DNA of 64,000 bases, taken from contig NC_057921.1 of the NCBI RefSeq assembly GCF_018873765.1, forward strand, positions 66,329,557-66,393,556, given 5' to 3'. This DNA is from Telopea speciosissima. Lineage: Eukaryota > Streptophyta > Magnoliopsida > Proteales > Proteaceae. Both the position numbers and the translations under genes were made by a program. The notes below the pieces were generated by a model, which saw only the letters and a list, made by a program, of their open reading frames with translations, did no database searches and was not told the origin of the DNA. Below, piece by piece: positions 1 through 12,060 of this stretch. The stretch's first letter is position 1; each line of letters opens with the position of its first letter.

Positions 1-59
1 CTATCCGATCTTTGGGGATTTTGGTGGGGGAGGGGAGAGAGGGGTGCCTTTGTGGCACA

Positions 60-310
60 ATATGTAATCCAAGGTGAATGCATTCTCCTGACAAACCACC
101 AACCAATTGAGCTAACAGATGTCTACATCACATTTATTGACTTTATATATAGATGGGAGAATATTTACACATGAATTCTATTATTGAATAGGGGTGCATC
201 TGTTTGTAACCTTTTTGGTTACAAACTCAAACTTTATATACCCTTAACATAACTTACTTTAACTTTATATAGGGGTAAATAAAGTAATTTCACATATAAA
301 AGTACCAAGT
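60..310. repeat. Fragment related to the long terminal inverted repeat seen at 22370-22500
   Basis: The stretch around 90-190 resembles the right arm of the composite element ending at 22569: both have a 'gacaaacca' block, then 'acatcacatttattg', 'actttatat' and 'acatgaatt'. It is probably one end of a related DNA transposon cut by the window edge. Similarity was judged by eye only. Positions 200-250 hold a short imperfect palindrome around 'ggttacaaac'. No coding sequence is seen. Confidence 0.4.
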
Positions 311-398
311 GATTTATTCCTTCGCTTTTGAAGGATAGAAAGAAAATTACTCACCTCAAATTCTTAATGCAAGCGCCGAAGGTTTTCTCTTATTCTCG

Positions 399-1669
399 GG
401 GTTTTTTTCAAATGCCCCCCTGAAAATAGTTAAATTTACAGTTGCTTCTCTTAATTTTCATTAATTTCACATGCAGCCCTGCTTTCCAAATTAAATATCA
501 TTATAGTCCCTCCTGTTAGTCTTATGTTATAACAGATTCCAGTTATTAAATATTGATGGACCATTATGCCCCTTGATAGGATAGAATGACCCATTTGACC
601 TTAAAAATTTGATCATACAAAAAGCCATTTTTTTTAATTTTATAAAAATAAGGAATATTCTCTCTCCTTCCGCAAATCGCAAAACAGACTGTTAGGGTTT
701 TTTTTAAAACCCACCGCCGCCTCTTGTGGTGGCCGAATCAGGAGGCGGCGGCCTCAGAAGGACAAGGCGAACGACGGACGTCCACCGACGACCACGATGC
801 CGGCCTCAGATGACGGTAAAACAACCGGTAACCAAGATGAGTTGCAAGTGAAACAATGAAGAGATGAAATCCTTCAGCTTATCCAGCACTCCCTAACGCA
901 ACCTAGCCGCTCCGTCGCCTCTAAAATTAACCCTAAATGTCCGATCGTCTACTCGATCGGGACCTTCCATCTCCTAATTTCTGCTATATAATAAATAAAG
1001 ATACCGAAGCTCCACGGGTGAGTTAATCCAGACCCCTATTCCTTCCTCTCTTGTAAGTGTTTCTTAGGATTTTATTCTCTTCCTAGGCGGAGGTTGAAAG
1101 CTTGGAGCAATCAAAGGAAAACAAGTCGAAATGAAATTTTTTGCAGTTCTGTATTAATTTATTTTTTAAGTTTTTCTGCAACATCAGCCATTTCTCTAGC
1201 TTTGGTTCAAATTAGGGTTTTTGGAATTTCTTTCTCTCTCTCTCTCTTAATCTCACCACTTGGTCCTGCGTCTGCATTGTTCTTCTCAATCAATCTCCCC
1301 GAAACGACTCAATGGAATTAGGGTTTATTGAAACGATGGATACAACTAACATGAGTTTGAGAAATCTAATCATCAAGATGAGTTGCAAGTGCGTAGCAGA
1401 TAGCAAGCTTGAGAGATCTAATCATCAAGATGAGTACAAGTTTTTTTTTTTCTTTCTTTTGCTTTTAGGTAAGGGCATTTTGGTCATTCTATCGTATCAA
1501 GGGCAAAATGGTCCAACAATGTTCAAGAACTGGGATCCGTTATGTTTGTCTAACGTAAGGGACTATAGTGGTACTTAATTTGAAAAGCAAGGGTGCACAT
1601 GGAATTAATGAAAATTTAGGAGGGCAACTGTAAGTTTGGCCATTTCAGGGAGGCATTTGGAAAAAACCC
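399..1669. mobile_element. Mutator-like element (non-autonomous MULE), 9-bp TSD
   Basis: Long terminal inverted repeats of well over 100 bp start with GGGTTTTTT at the left and end with AAAAAACCC at the right, and are flanked by a perfect 9-bp direct repeat, TTATTCTCG (390-398 and 1670-1678). That structure is diagnostic of Mutator-like elements. No transposase is visible. The inside has a GC-rich block at about 700-960 unlike its AT-rich surroundings. It could be a captured host exon, but I do not recognise it. Subterminal motifs ('gatgagttgca', 'taagggcattttggtcatt') recur in the elements at 19460-20596 and 29255-30663, so these are one family. Confidence 0.85.
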
Positions 1670-1678
1670 TTATTCTCG

Positions 1679-2724
1679 TCGTTGGTCGTAGTGTTGGCTT
1701 GAGTTAGAACTAAACCACCATGGATTAATCTGTAGGAATCTAAACTCGAAAGAGAAGGTAACTAAAAGCGGTTTCTGTAACATGAGATTGGAGTGCAAAT
1801 GGGAATGGAATCCTTGTTGGGCTCTACTGAACCCCCTTTCAGTTGCTACGCTCTTACTCCAGGCCTAGGCCGTGAGTCGAGGCTGCCTCTGTGCCCCTGG
1901 CCAGGGCTGGCTGCGCCCTCATCCCAGTATATCTCCCTCACTCCTGCGTCTGGTGCATCTCTCCCTCTTTCCCCTGCCCTCTCTCTCACGCACACGAGGT
2001 TTTCAACTGGTAATTGAAGAACCAGAACTTAGAAGCAAATAAAGTTGAATTTTAAATTGCTTTGGCTTTAATGTTCGAATAGCGCATGGTGGACAAGCTC
2101 CTCAATTAATTCCACCACAGAGTATCTTATCAGTTTCTTTTTATGGGTAGATCATCGAAATGTGATTTCCACAAATAGAATTCATGGATTGGGATTATGA
2201 TGATAATGGTATTGGCGCTTCTACCCTGCCATCAATACTAAGCTAGACTATGAACAGACGCTTCATTGCGACAAAGCAACAAGGATAGATGATGGATCTC
2301 CTTGGGGAGTATGAGTGAACCTATGAGGAAATTAACCTAGGCATGGTGGTCTCTTTTTCTCTCAGATTTCACCGAAGCATATCTCCTTGGTGTTGAAGTC
2401 GCAGGCGAACAGTGAGAGGAAGGGATTTAATGGTGGAATATTACCAGCCGACCTCCTCCCCCACCATCCCAAACCCTACCTCCAACTCCCCAACCTCCGC
2501 CCTCTGCATCTCCCCCTTCTCCACCCTTCGCAGCCATCATGGAAATCCTCAACCGAACAATCCACTCTACCTAAAAATCTAGCCTGCAAATCAAGTCCCC
2601 TAATAAACTTCCCCTGTTCAATTTCTATTTACAATCGGTTATTGAGGAATTTTTCCTCTCTGTTTTCAAGATTTTTGCCGGGCATTCGTAATCTTAGAAC
2701 ATGCCACTTTATGCATCTACGTTC
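1679..2724. other. Intergenic stretch, no gene recognised
   Basis: The only open frames are short and unsupported. A C-rich block at 2440-2560 gives a proline/serine-rich translation without recognisable similarity. I see no repeat structure here. Confidence 0.4.
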
Positions 2725-2956
2725 CAAGAATGCATACCAAACACTGCCTAAGTAATGAAACCCATCCTAAGTGGCCGATCTAGGAAATTGAAACCCATCG
2801 TATTACATTATAGAGAGAGGATTCCCCATGACTTTCTGGGCCAAGCCCATTTCTGCATGCCCTACCTTGAAGGTTTTTCAAGGTTGACCTCGAAATGGAA
2901 CTCAGAAAGGTAATTGCAAAATAGAATGGCTGAAAGAGGACTGGTGTATCTGAAAT
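2725..2956. repeat. Duplicated UGT-flank segment, left part (paralogous to 31820-32230)
   Basis: The sequence from 'caagaatgcatacc' onwards closely matches 31820-32230, which lies just downstream of the third UGT gene. The match resumes after the Copia insertion at 7654-7707 and pairs with 32365-32410. The Copia element therefore landed inside a piece of the UGT duplication unit, although no UGT coding sequence remains next to it. Confidence 0.7.
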
Positions 2957-3139
2957 TGTGGAGGATTGCTCAAGTGATTCTCATATTTCACATTAAATGA
3001 ATAAAGGTCCAGTTACATATATATAGTGAGACATACGGTTACACATCTACATCAATCCATATACAAGTGGACTCCAGAATATTCCTATGTAACCGCTGAT
3101 GAGCTGGCATCACTAATAGGTGGACTAGTATCCACAACA
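2957..3139 (-). repeat. Copia LTR (3' LTR in element orientation)
   Basis: It starts TGTGGAGG and ends CCACAACA on the plus strand (TG...CA on either strand), and is 183 bp long. It differs from the other LTR at one base (about 3074). Confidence 0.93.
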
Positions 3140-6100
3140 CGCCCCCTCAAGCTCATCGGAGGAACAACTGTGAGCTTGGACTTTAGGAGCCCAAATCGCT
3201 GGCGTGACAGCCCTTTAGTGAAAATATCAACCAGCTGATCCACTGTCGAAATGTACCGAACCACAAGATGCTTTGAAGCCACCATGTCGCATACGAAATG
3301 AAAATCAATTTCAATATGCTTTGTACGAGCATGAAACAACAGGTTGGATGTAAGGTACGTAGCACCAACATTATCGCACCAAACCACAGGAGCTGTAGGC
3401 AAGAAGATCCCAAGTTCCCGTAGAAGAGAACGGATCCATACTAACTCAGTGGCCACTGCAGCCACGGCGCGATACTCCGCCTCGGTTTACGAGCGAGACA
3501 CTGTCTTTTGCTTGTGAGAGGACCATGAGATTAAATGTTTGCCCAGATAGACACAATAGCCTGTGGTTGATTTACGGTCCAATGGGCATCCAGCCCAATC
3601 AGCGTCAGAATAGGCCACAATAGAGACATTGGTCTGTGGGCGGAACAAAAGCCCATCGGTGGTTGTATGCCTAATATAGCGCAAAATACGTTTCACGGTT
3701 GTCCATTGTACATCCGTCGGAGAGTGCATGAACTGAGCAACACGGCCCACTGCAAAGCTGAGATCTGGCCGTGTAATGGTGAGATATTGAAGTGCACCAA
3801 CCACCCGTCGATATTCGGAGCCATCGGCCAATGGTGTGCCACCAGTGAACGCAAGACTTGTGGCAATGGGAGAACAAATGGGCTTGGCAGCATCCATTTC
3901 GGTGGATGTCAAGAGATCCATCATATATTTACGTTGATTGACAAAAAGCCCATTTGAGTCTTGTGTGATTTCCATTCCAAGAAAGTAATGTAGGGCCCCG
4001 AGATCCTTTAAGGCAAATTCTCCAGACAAATGTTTTACCAAGGAACCCATAGCTACGTGATCATTCCCAGTGAGAAGGAGATCATCCACATATACTAGAA
4101 GGTACATAACGGTGGCACCCACCCGATATATGAATAACGAGGTGTCGGTTTTGGATGCTTTAAAACCATATGATAAAAGAGCACCACTGAGACGAGTAAA
4201 CCAGGCCCGTGGGGCCTATTTAAGGCCATAGAGCGACTTATGTAGGCTGCATACATAGTCAGGGTGAGCCGGGTCTTCAAAACCTGGTGGTTGACGCATG
4301 TAAACCCGTTCACTTAAATGCCCGTGAAGAAATGCATTTTGGATGTCAAACTGGCGAATGGGCCAACTGTATGTAACAGCGAGAGAGAGCACTAGCCGAA
4401 TAGTAGTGGACCGAATCACTGGGCTAAAGGTATCCGTGTAATCCACACCGGGCCGCTAGTGGAACCCTTTTGCAACAAGACGCGCTTTATAGCGCTCGAT
4501 TGAGCCGTCAGCCTTTTTCTTGATTTTGAAAACCCATTTACATCCCACAACATTAAGATCCGGTTGAGATGGAACCAACACCCATGTGCCATTGCGTAAG
4601 AGTGCATCAAACTTGTCTTGCATGGCCTTGCGCCAATGAGAAGAACGCATGGCCTGAGTGTAGCATGTGGGCTCTGTAGTATTTAGGTCCAATTCAGCTA
4701 CTAAATTCAACCGTTGTACAGGCCTTAAAGAACCAGTGCGTGACCTGGTTTGCATAGAATGGTGAGGCAGAATGAAGGACTGTTCAGTAAGACGGCCCGA
4801 TTCGACAGCAGGCTGTTGGGCCTGAGAGTGTCCAGGGTGCAGGGGGCCATTGTGGCCCACATTTGGACTGCTTTGAACTGTAGGTGGTGACGAATTGGGC
4901 TGAGCTGTACTAGGAACACGTTGCAGCCCATGGAGTGGTGACCTTGGTGTGGCCACCGTAGCAGGTAATGGATCATCAGCCCTCGGTCCTAGTGAGCATG
5001 GTAGAACAACCGGTGGTGGTATAGTGAACCATGCATCAAGGTGTCCAACAGACGTATCATCAGACCATGGTGTTGTGTGGGAAAAAGGAAACTGGTCTTC
5101 CACAAATTCCACATGCCATGAGACAGAGGCGATTGGTCTCAAGATCAAGGCATTTATACCCTTTGTGGGTAAGGGAATATCCCAAGAAAACGCAAGGTTT
5201 CGATCTAGCCTCAAGTTTGTGCCGTGTATATGGGCGTAACCAGGGATAGCATAAGCAACCGAAGGTCTTTAGAAAAGGATAATCAGGTTCAGAATGAAAA
5301 AGACACTGCAATGGACATTGGTTGCCTATAGTTGGAGAAGGCAAACGATTGTATAGAAAAACTGATGCCTGAAATGCATAAGACCAAAATGTAGAAGGAA
5401 CACTAGCATGGACCATTAACGCCAGGCCAATCTCAATAATATGACGGTGCTTGCGCTCAGCAGCACCGTTTTGGGCTTGTGTATGTGGACAAGAAATGCG
5501 CCTGGTAATGCCATGAGATTGAAGGAAGGGGTCAAGTGATTGGAATTCCCCTCCACCATCAGTTTGTAAGGCTTTAATTGTGCAAGAAAAATAGTTTTCA
5601 ACCAAAATTTTAAAACGTTGAAAGATAGCAAGAAGATCTGATTTTCTTGACATAGGATATAACCAGGTATATTTGCTAAAGTCATCCACAAGGACCACAT
5701 AATATGAGAAATTGTCCATAGAGGATACTGAGGAGGGTCCCCACAGATCGCAATGTAAAAGTTTTAAAGGCTGAGAACAAATGGAACTAAACACTGAAAA
5801 AGGTAATCGGTGACTCTTTGCACAGGCACAAGAGCCACAAGAATCATGAGTCAAAGTAGTTACAGGTAAATCAAAATGTTGCACAACATGTCTAATAGTC
5901 TTATAAGAAGGATGGCCAAACCGATTATGCCAAGCAGACAGAGGAACATGAACAGCAGTCATGGCGACTGGGAATACTGGAGTAGATGCGGGCGGAAGCT
6001 CAAAGAGTCCATGACTACTCTGGCCTTGGAACAGAGTCTTGTTCGTCCGATTGTCCTTGATCAAAAAGGAAGAAGAATTAAAAATAAAAGAAACATCATT

Positions 6101-7465
6101 GTCTAAACAGAATCGTTGCACAGAAAGTAAGTTTCGTTTGATGCTAGGAACAACCAGAACATTTTGTAAAAGAAAAGTGTTATCACCAACAAGAACAGAT
6201 GCAGAGCCAAAGCGTGAAATCTTTAAGGAATGACCATTACCTATGACGATATGTTCAGAACCAGAATAAGGAGAACTAATGGCAAGGTTGGATATGTCTG
6301 CAGTTATATGGTTGTTAGAACCTGTGTCTAAAAGCCAATTGGAAGAAGGAAATGAAGCAGAGAAGGAAGAGAATGTAAGGCAATTACCAACAAAGGCGTG
6401 ATTAAAACGTTGTGGACAATGCGATGCCTGATGACCAGATTGTGCACAAATTTGACACAGCAAACCTGAAGAAGAACGGCATTGAGACTCAAAATGACCA
6501 GAGGAATCTAACTGAGGATCATTCTTGCGACCTGTTTGAGATCCAGCATTATAATCACGCCGGCCGGAGTTGTATCGACCTGAAGAATCAGATTGCTTGT
6601 TATACCAGCGACCATTCCGAGAGCGATGACCACCACGATAATGACCGGAGTTGGAACGGCCAGCACGAGCGGTGGAACGCGCTGTGCTAGAATCAGAGAC
6701 AGAGGAAGTTCTTCCAGTGGCCACATTTGCAGTGGCAATAACCCCAGCAGTCGCGTCTGCAGACGAACGAAGAAAGCTCTCATGACTTAGAAGAAGTCCA
6801 GAGAGCTCAACATAGGTCACCGGAGTGGCTCGAAGACGAATCGATGTCACAAAATCCCTGTATTCAGGGCCAAGACCTCAAAGAACAGCAAGAATCAAAT
6901 CCTCATCACTCAATGGTTGGTCAATCGCAGCCAGAGTATCCGTAATCGAACGAACGGAGAGGAGATAGTCTGTAATCGAATCACTGCCGCGTTGAAGCCT
7001 ATAGAGTCGATCTTTGAGATCCATGACTCGTGTGCGGGAGGAAGGTGCAAAGACATGAGCTAGAGTGTTCCAGGCATCAAGAGAGGTCTTCGCACCAACA
7101 ATGTGAGAAATTATTGTCTCGGAAAGGGAGGAGATCAGCCAACTAAGAATTAGCTGATCTTGCCGATCCCATAGCGCCAATGCATCAAGATCATCAGACA
7201 CCGGTCGTGGAAATGAGCCATCGACAAACCCTAGAAGGTCATATCCTCGGAGAAGAGGAAGAAACTGAGTCTTCCAGAGTAAATAGTTCGAGGAGTTGAG
7301 CTTGAGAGGTAATTGTGGCGCAACATTTGGTGAACAAACAGTGATTGAAGTACGAGAACCAGTAGCAGAATCAGAGGACGCCATTAGAGACGAAAGCGTA
7401 AGAAACCCCAAGATCAAGAAACGGAAGCAGAGGAAACTCGTAAGAGGAAGTGGCATATGATACCA

Positions 7466-7648
7466 TGTGGAGGATTGCTCAAGTGATTCTCATATTTCAC
7501 ATTAAATGAATAAAGGTCCAGTTACATATATATAGTGAGACATACGGTTACACATCTACATCAATCCATATACAAGTGGACTCTAGAATATTCCTATGTA
7601 ACCGCTGATGAGCTGGCATCACTAATAGGTGGACTAGTATCCACAACA
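7466..7648 (-). repeat. Copia LTR (5' LTR in element orientation)
   Basis: 183 bp, nearly identical to 2957-3139. It is followed on the element strand by the tRNA-Met-like primer-binding site at about 7451-7465. Confidence 0.93.
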
Positions 7649-7715
7649 GAAATAGAAATATCTGCCACATGATAAATTAGATATATCTGAAATTTTGTTG
7701 GCAGGTGGACCTGAA

Positions 7716-8387
7716 TAAGGGTGTCAAATGGGATGGTTCCCGGTATTCGGGACAGGTCTGTACCGGTATCGGTACCAAAGGTTTCTATCCCAGTATCGTC
7801 TCATTTAGTTAACGGGACCAAATCTGGGTCCCAGTCCCAATTATCAACGGGACAGAATGGTACCGGTTCCTAAATAGTTCTAAGCCTGGTAGGAAAAGAG
7901 AGAAAGAACTTTAATGGTTTCTAATGAGATGTTTTAATTAGTAGTGTTGTGGACCTTTCACTATTATGAGATCTAAGGCATTCCTTACTTTTGAAAGTAT
8001 TTTAGAATACGAAACCGTGATAAATTGAATTTTCATGGTTTTACTTCTTCATATCACATATAACTTTCTCAAAACGACAACTAAGAATAAACAAGGATGA
8101 AATAAACAAATCCATATACAGTTTTAGTGTTATCCCAAAACAAAATTAAAGAATAGAACTGAATGTCTATCAATTGAAACTTCCATAAGAGAACATGTCA
8201 CCCAAATTTATCAAACTCCAGCCATAAATCTTGAATGAATGAATATGAAATATACCCTTTGAAAAGGTATTGATAGCTCTGGTCCCATCCAGTACCATCC
8301 CATTTATTAATGGGACTGTCCGATACCGGATTTTAACGAAACAGTTCTGGGATGATTTCCGATTTTGGTCCCAAATTGACATCCTTA
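7716..8387. mobile_element. Non-autonomous hAT element with perfect 8-bp TSD
   Basis: Ends are TAAGGGTGTCAAA on the left and TTTGACATCCTTA on the right. The perfect 8-bp direct repeat GACCTGAA (7708-7715 and 8388-8395) flanks it, which is the hAT signature. The terminal regions are rich in 'ggtaccgg/gggac' words in inverted order. No transposase is seen, so it would depend on a relative elsewhere. Confidence 0.9.
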
Positions 8388-8395
8388 GACCTGAA

Positions 8396-8694
8396 GCCCT
8401 TCAACTCACATTTAAGTTTCTGCCACAATAGAATGGCAAAACAAGGTTTTTTCATCAAAAAAAAAAAAAAAACAAGGTTTTGGAAATCTACTGAAGAGAT
8501 TCTTTTTTCACCATGGATGAAAAGAAAACGTTTTATTACATAATTCAGCTTAATTAATCTCTATTTATTTAATTGAAATTGTACGTCAACTTATACATTT
8601 TCTGTAATGAAATGAAAAATATAGATCTATATTATCTTCAAACCTACCCTAGGATTTAAAAAGGAGTGGGCTTTTCACATAGACATTTTTTAAA
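8396..8694. other. Short AT-rich spacer
   Basis: Around 8487-8510 a few words ('gaagagattctt', 'ttcac') match the sequence just downstream of the UGT genes (for example 32411 and 12016). It is the end of the duplicated flank begun at 2725. No gene is present. Confidence 0.4.
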
Positions 8695-10394
8695 GGGGAA
8701 ATTATCGGCGACACCCCCTCAGGGCCGTTAAATTATTGTAATCCCATTAAGCACCAACAGGGTTAACTAAGTGTGTAATGTAAATAGTTACACTAAAACA
8801 TTTAAAAAAACAAGTAAATAAAAAAAAGGAATCGGAAAGGGGAATATTCCCTCTCCTTCTTCCCTCAAAAATCTGACCCAAAAACTCCCTCTCCGACGTC
8901 TGCCATGACCCTTCCTCATGTACCGGCGGCAAGCTTCTCCTGCAGAGCGACCTTGATATGGCCCCTGCCTCCCTCTCTTTTATCCTCCCCGACCTCGACT
9001 TGCTCCTCAAATCCGGTGTCCTCCGCTAATCGAATGCCATCTTTCTCTCTCAACCCGGTCCCGGTTCCGGCAAAGAGGAGCTAGGTTTTTTCATCCGTGA
9101 CCTCTTCGCTCGTTTGCAGGAGGAGCTTGCAAGAGGAGCTAGGTTTTTCATCGATCTCTCTCATGCCTTTATCTTTCGATTTGAGAATTAGTGTAGTAGT
9201 CATACACCCTAGGATTCAGGCTGTTGAATCTAGGGCTGAAAGACCACCTGGTTTATGAGTTCCATAGGAAAATCAGATCTGAACCTGTGATTATCGTCAG
9301 GATTAGTTGCAGGTCTGAAACCCTCTTTAAGAGTAGATGGGCAACCCCACTAAGCACCAAAATCTTAGCTTTCAACCACGATTTTTTGAGCAAAACAACA
9401 CCAAAGAGAGTGAGAGAGACCAATAAGGGGTTTGGGATTTGAGCAAAACAACACCCAAATGGAGTTGCATAATCCACGGACAAAATGGGGATTCAAACCT
9501 TATCACAGCAAGAACCCCCAACGATTTGGCAAAAATATTACCTATATCGAAGCATAAAACGGAAAAGAAATAAATCTCTAATGAAGGAGTTCTCTCGATT
9601 CAACGGCAGTGACTTGGAAACTTCAAGCGAAGGTTAGTAACCCCCAACTCTATTGAATCCAGGCCAAGGAAACTTCAGCAAATAAGTATTAATTTAACAA
9701 TAGATTTCTGAAATTGATTCAGGCGGACAAAGGAGTTGCAGATCTGGTTCGCAAGTTGGTTCTCAATAATGACGAAAGCTCTGGATCTTGGATTTAGAGA
9801 TTAAATTCGCAACTCAATTCCTACTAGATGCAAGCATTTAATCATACCAGAAAATAAGATGTACAAATATGAAAAATTCTGCAACTGAACCAGGCGATGA
9901 ACTTTGATTCAAACTTGAAGTTCTGGTTAGGGCTTTCAACCAATAATTTTGCCCATCTACTCAGTTCATCAGCAACAGCCTCGCATTGGGCCATCAACGC
10001 ACAAGGCTTCGATTTCTCTGCAACTCTCTCTCGGTTCGAACTTCGAACTTCGATCTCGACTCAAACTGGGTTTGGAGTTGGGGCCTGGAAGATCCAGCCC
10101 AAGTGAGTGTGTGCAAGGGTGCAGAGGTTGCAGAGATGGGAAGTCGACTGAGGATGAAGAAGAGGATGAAGAAGAAGACTAGGTTTAGTTGTTTTAAGGG
10201 GAAGGGCAAAATAGTCTTTTAAAAAAAAAAGTAACATGCTGACATCATTAATTAATAGTTTTTTGATAAACTTACTAATTAATAGTTAAAAGATTTTTTT
10301 TTTTAACTTTTTGGGTTAAAATTGATATTTTGGTATTTAGTGAGATTGCATTAATTTAACAGGCTATCGAAGGAAGTCTCGCGGATAATTTTCC
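8695..10394. mobile_element. MULE with possible captured coding sequence
   Basis: Inverted ends (GGGGAAATTATC on the left; GATAATTTTCC on the right) extend for about 80 bp with mismatches. The flanks TTTTTTAAA (8686-8694) and TTTTTTAAG (10395-10403) form a 9-bp target duplication with one difference. The interior at about 8880-9180 is GC-rich. On the plus strand it reads 'LLQSDLDMAPASLSF...' for about 70 residues with one stop, which looks like a captured host exon of unknown origin. Confidence 0.8.
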
Positions 10395-10403
10395 TTTTTT
10401 AAG

Positions 10404-11110
10404 TCACAAGATTTTTTTTATTTAATGAAAATATTACGTATCTTTATTTTAATTATTAGGATAATTTTAATAATTATAAGTTATTTATTTATATAATTAA
10501 TTCTTGTGGAGAAGTTATAAGAGTTATAACTACTTCTTAGACTATATAATAGAAATATATTAAATGCATGGATATGATTTGAATCTCCTAATTTATCTTT
10601 TAAAGATGAGGTAAGTTTCCTCACTCAAGTTAGATGTCATAGTTTCGTGTGTAAAGCATATTCTCTCTCTCTCTTCTTCTTTCTCTCCCTATTATTTTCC
10701 TGTTTTATTTTATTTTATTTTTAGATTAATTTGCACTTATCATTTGTTTTGTTATGTACACCAGATCTTGGTGGAGAGAAAATGAAGAAAAAAATATAAA
10801 AAAATAAGAGAAAGTGAGATTTGGCTTTACAAGTAATTGAGAGGCCATCAATCCTCTCTCAAGATAAATTCAAGAATTAATTAAGATTTTTCTTATTATT
10901 TTCTATTTCTTCAATCATCAATAAATACACAGATAATATTAAATATCTACTTCCTCACTCTTACAATTTCTCTCAACTCCTACAATATCTCTCTACAACT
11001 AATCCCACTTTTAATAAATACATATAATAAATAATCATACATATATATAATTAATAATAAAATAATAATAACTAACTACAATCACAAGAATAACTACACC
11101 TAAGCAAGAA
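10404..11110. other. AT-rich intergenic spacer
   Basis: Very AT-rich with short CT runs near 10660 and no plausible coding region, transposon end or RNA gene. Confidence 0.5.
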
Positions 11111-11111
11111 C

Positions 11112-12060
11112 CAATACATAACACAAAAATGCCCATATGATTTGAGATATGTGACTAAATTTCATATGTGGCTTATCCAAAAAATCGCAATCATCAAATT
11201 ATGTATTCGTATAACAGAAAAAGTCATTTATGTGGAAATGGACTCCACAATCTGTGTTGTAAACCTTTATCCTTTAAATGAAAAGGATGAGAGAGAGAGA
11301 GAGAGAGAGAGTTTCTCACTTTACTTATGAAAAGAAAATAATTCAGCATTTTGAAACTAGGTCTAATGTCCTTATTCTCATTGAAACTAGAAGGCCTAGA
11401 ATGGTCTTTAGGGTTTCTAGCATTTTAATTGATGATATTTTCAACCTTGTTTCCTATTTTTCTTGCATTGGTTTTCTTCATTTTTTTTTGTCCCCCTTTA
11501 ACCTCAATCCTGAGGGCCTGAGTCTCACTTCTTGGCCATTGGAGTCTTGAAATGCACTAATTTCAAGGTCTAATGCACTAATTTCCTTATAACCCTTTCA
11601 TTGTAATTCTCTCTCTTGTTTCCGGCTCACTGGAGTTCTGGAAACTTTTTTGATTAAATAAATAAAGTCTTTGCCCTTCCCCTCTTTAGGAAAAAAAAAA
11701 AATAACCTTGGACTGAAATTTGATGCATGAATCGATGGAGCTTGAGATTATTAGGTGATGAGATAACAGCCTACGTATGGTAGATAAAGATACACATTTT
11801 GGGATCATTATTTTACAAAATGGTAAACACAACCATAGAGATTTACAAAATAGATAAATCAAAGGATTAAGTTTCCCTTCATCGGCGACAAAAATAGATG
11901 ATGTCACACTATGGTTGGAAATTGGGTTCGTCATAAACTCTCACCCTCTATTATTGTTCATGGTTTGACGAAATACACTTCTCCAATCCATTTAGAGGGT
12001 GAGATTGGTGGATGAAGAGATTCTTTCTTCACCAAGGGTAGAGAGAAATTGGATCGTAGA
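11112..12060. repeat. UGT 3' flank, duplicated downstream of the second UGT (24015-24868)
   Basis: From 'tgcccatatgatttgag' to the UGT stop codon this stretch is collinear with the flank of the second UGT gene with small indels. It contains a (GA)n tract at 11288-11312. It supports a duplication unit that included about 0.9 kb of 3' sequence. Confidence 0.8.

Larger units (their letters stand above)
2957..7648 (-). mobile_element. Copia LTR retrotransposon, near full length, broken
   Basis: Two 183-bp LTRs (2957-3139 and 7466-7648) differ at one position and are flanked by the 5-bp target duplication GAAAT (2952-2956, 7649-7653). The element reads on the minus strand. Next to the right LTR lies a primer-binding site resembling the initiator-Met tRNA complement (TGGTATCA), and a purine-rich tract precedes the left LTR. 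The gag part (about 6880-7460) has a UBN2-type domain. It is followed by a CCHC knuckle, protease (LLDTGS), integrase with HH-CC, reverse transcriptase (YVDD) and RNase H, which is the Copia order. The gag-pol frame is broken in about five places. The LTR identity points to a young insertion. The short LTRs would fit an Ale/Retrofit-like lineage, but this is a guess. Confidence 0.95.

Noticed and set aside
9994-10222. Overlapping short open frames on both strands
   Set aside because: They lie inside the MULE 8695-10394, show no protein similarity and have low-complexity acidic/basic ends.
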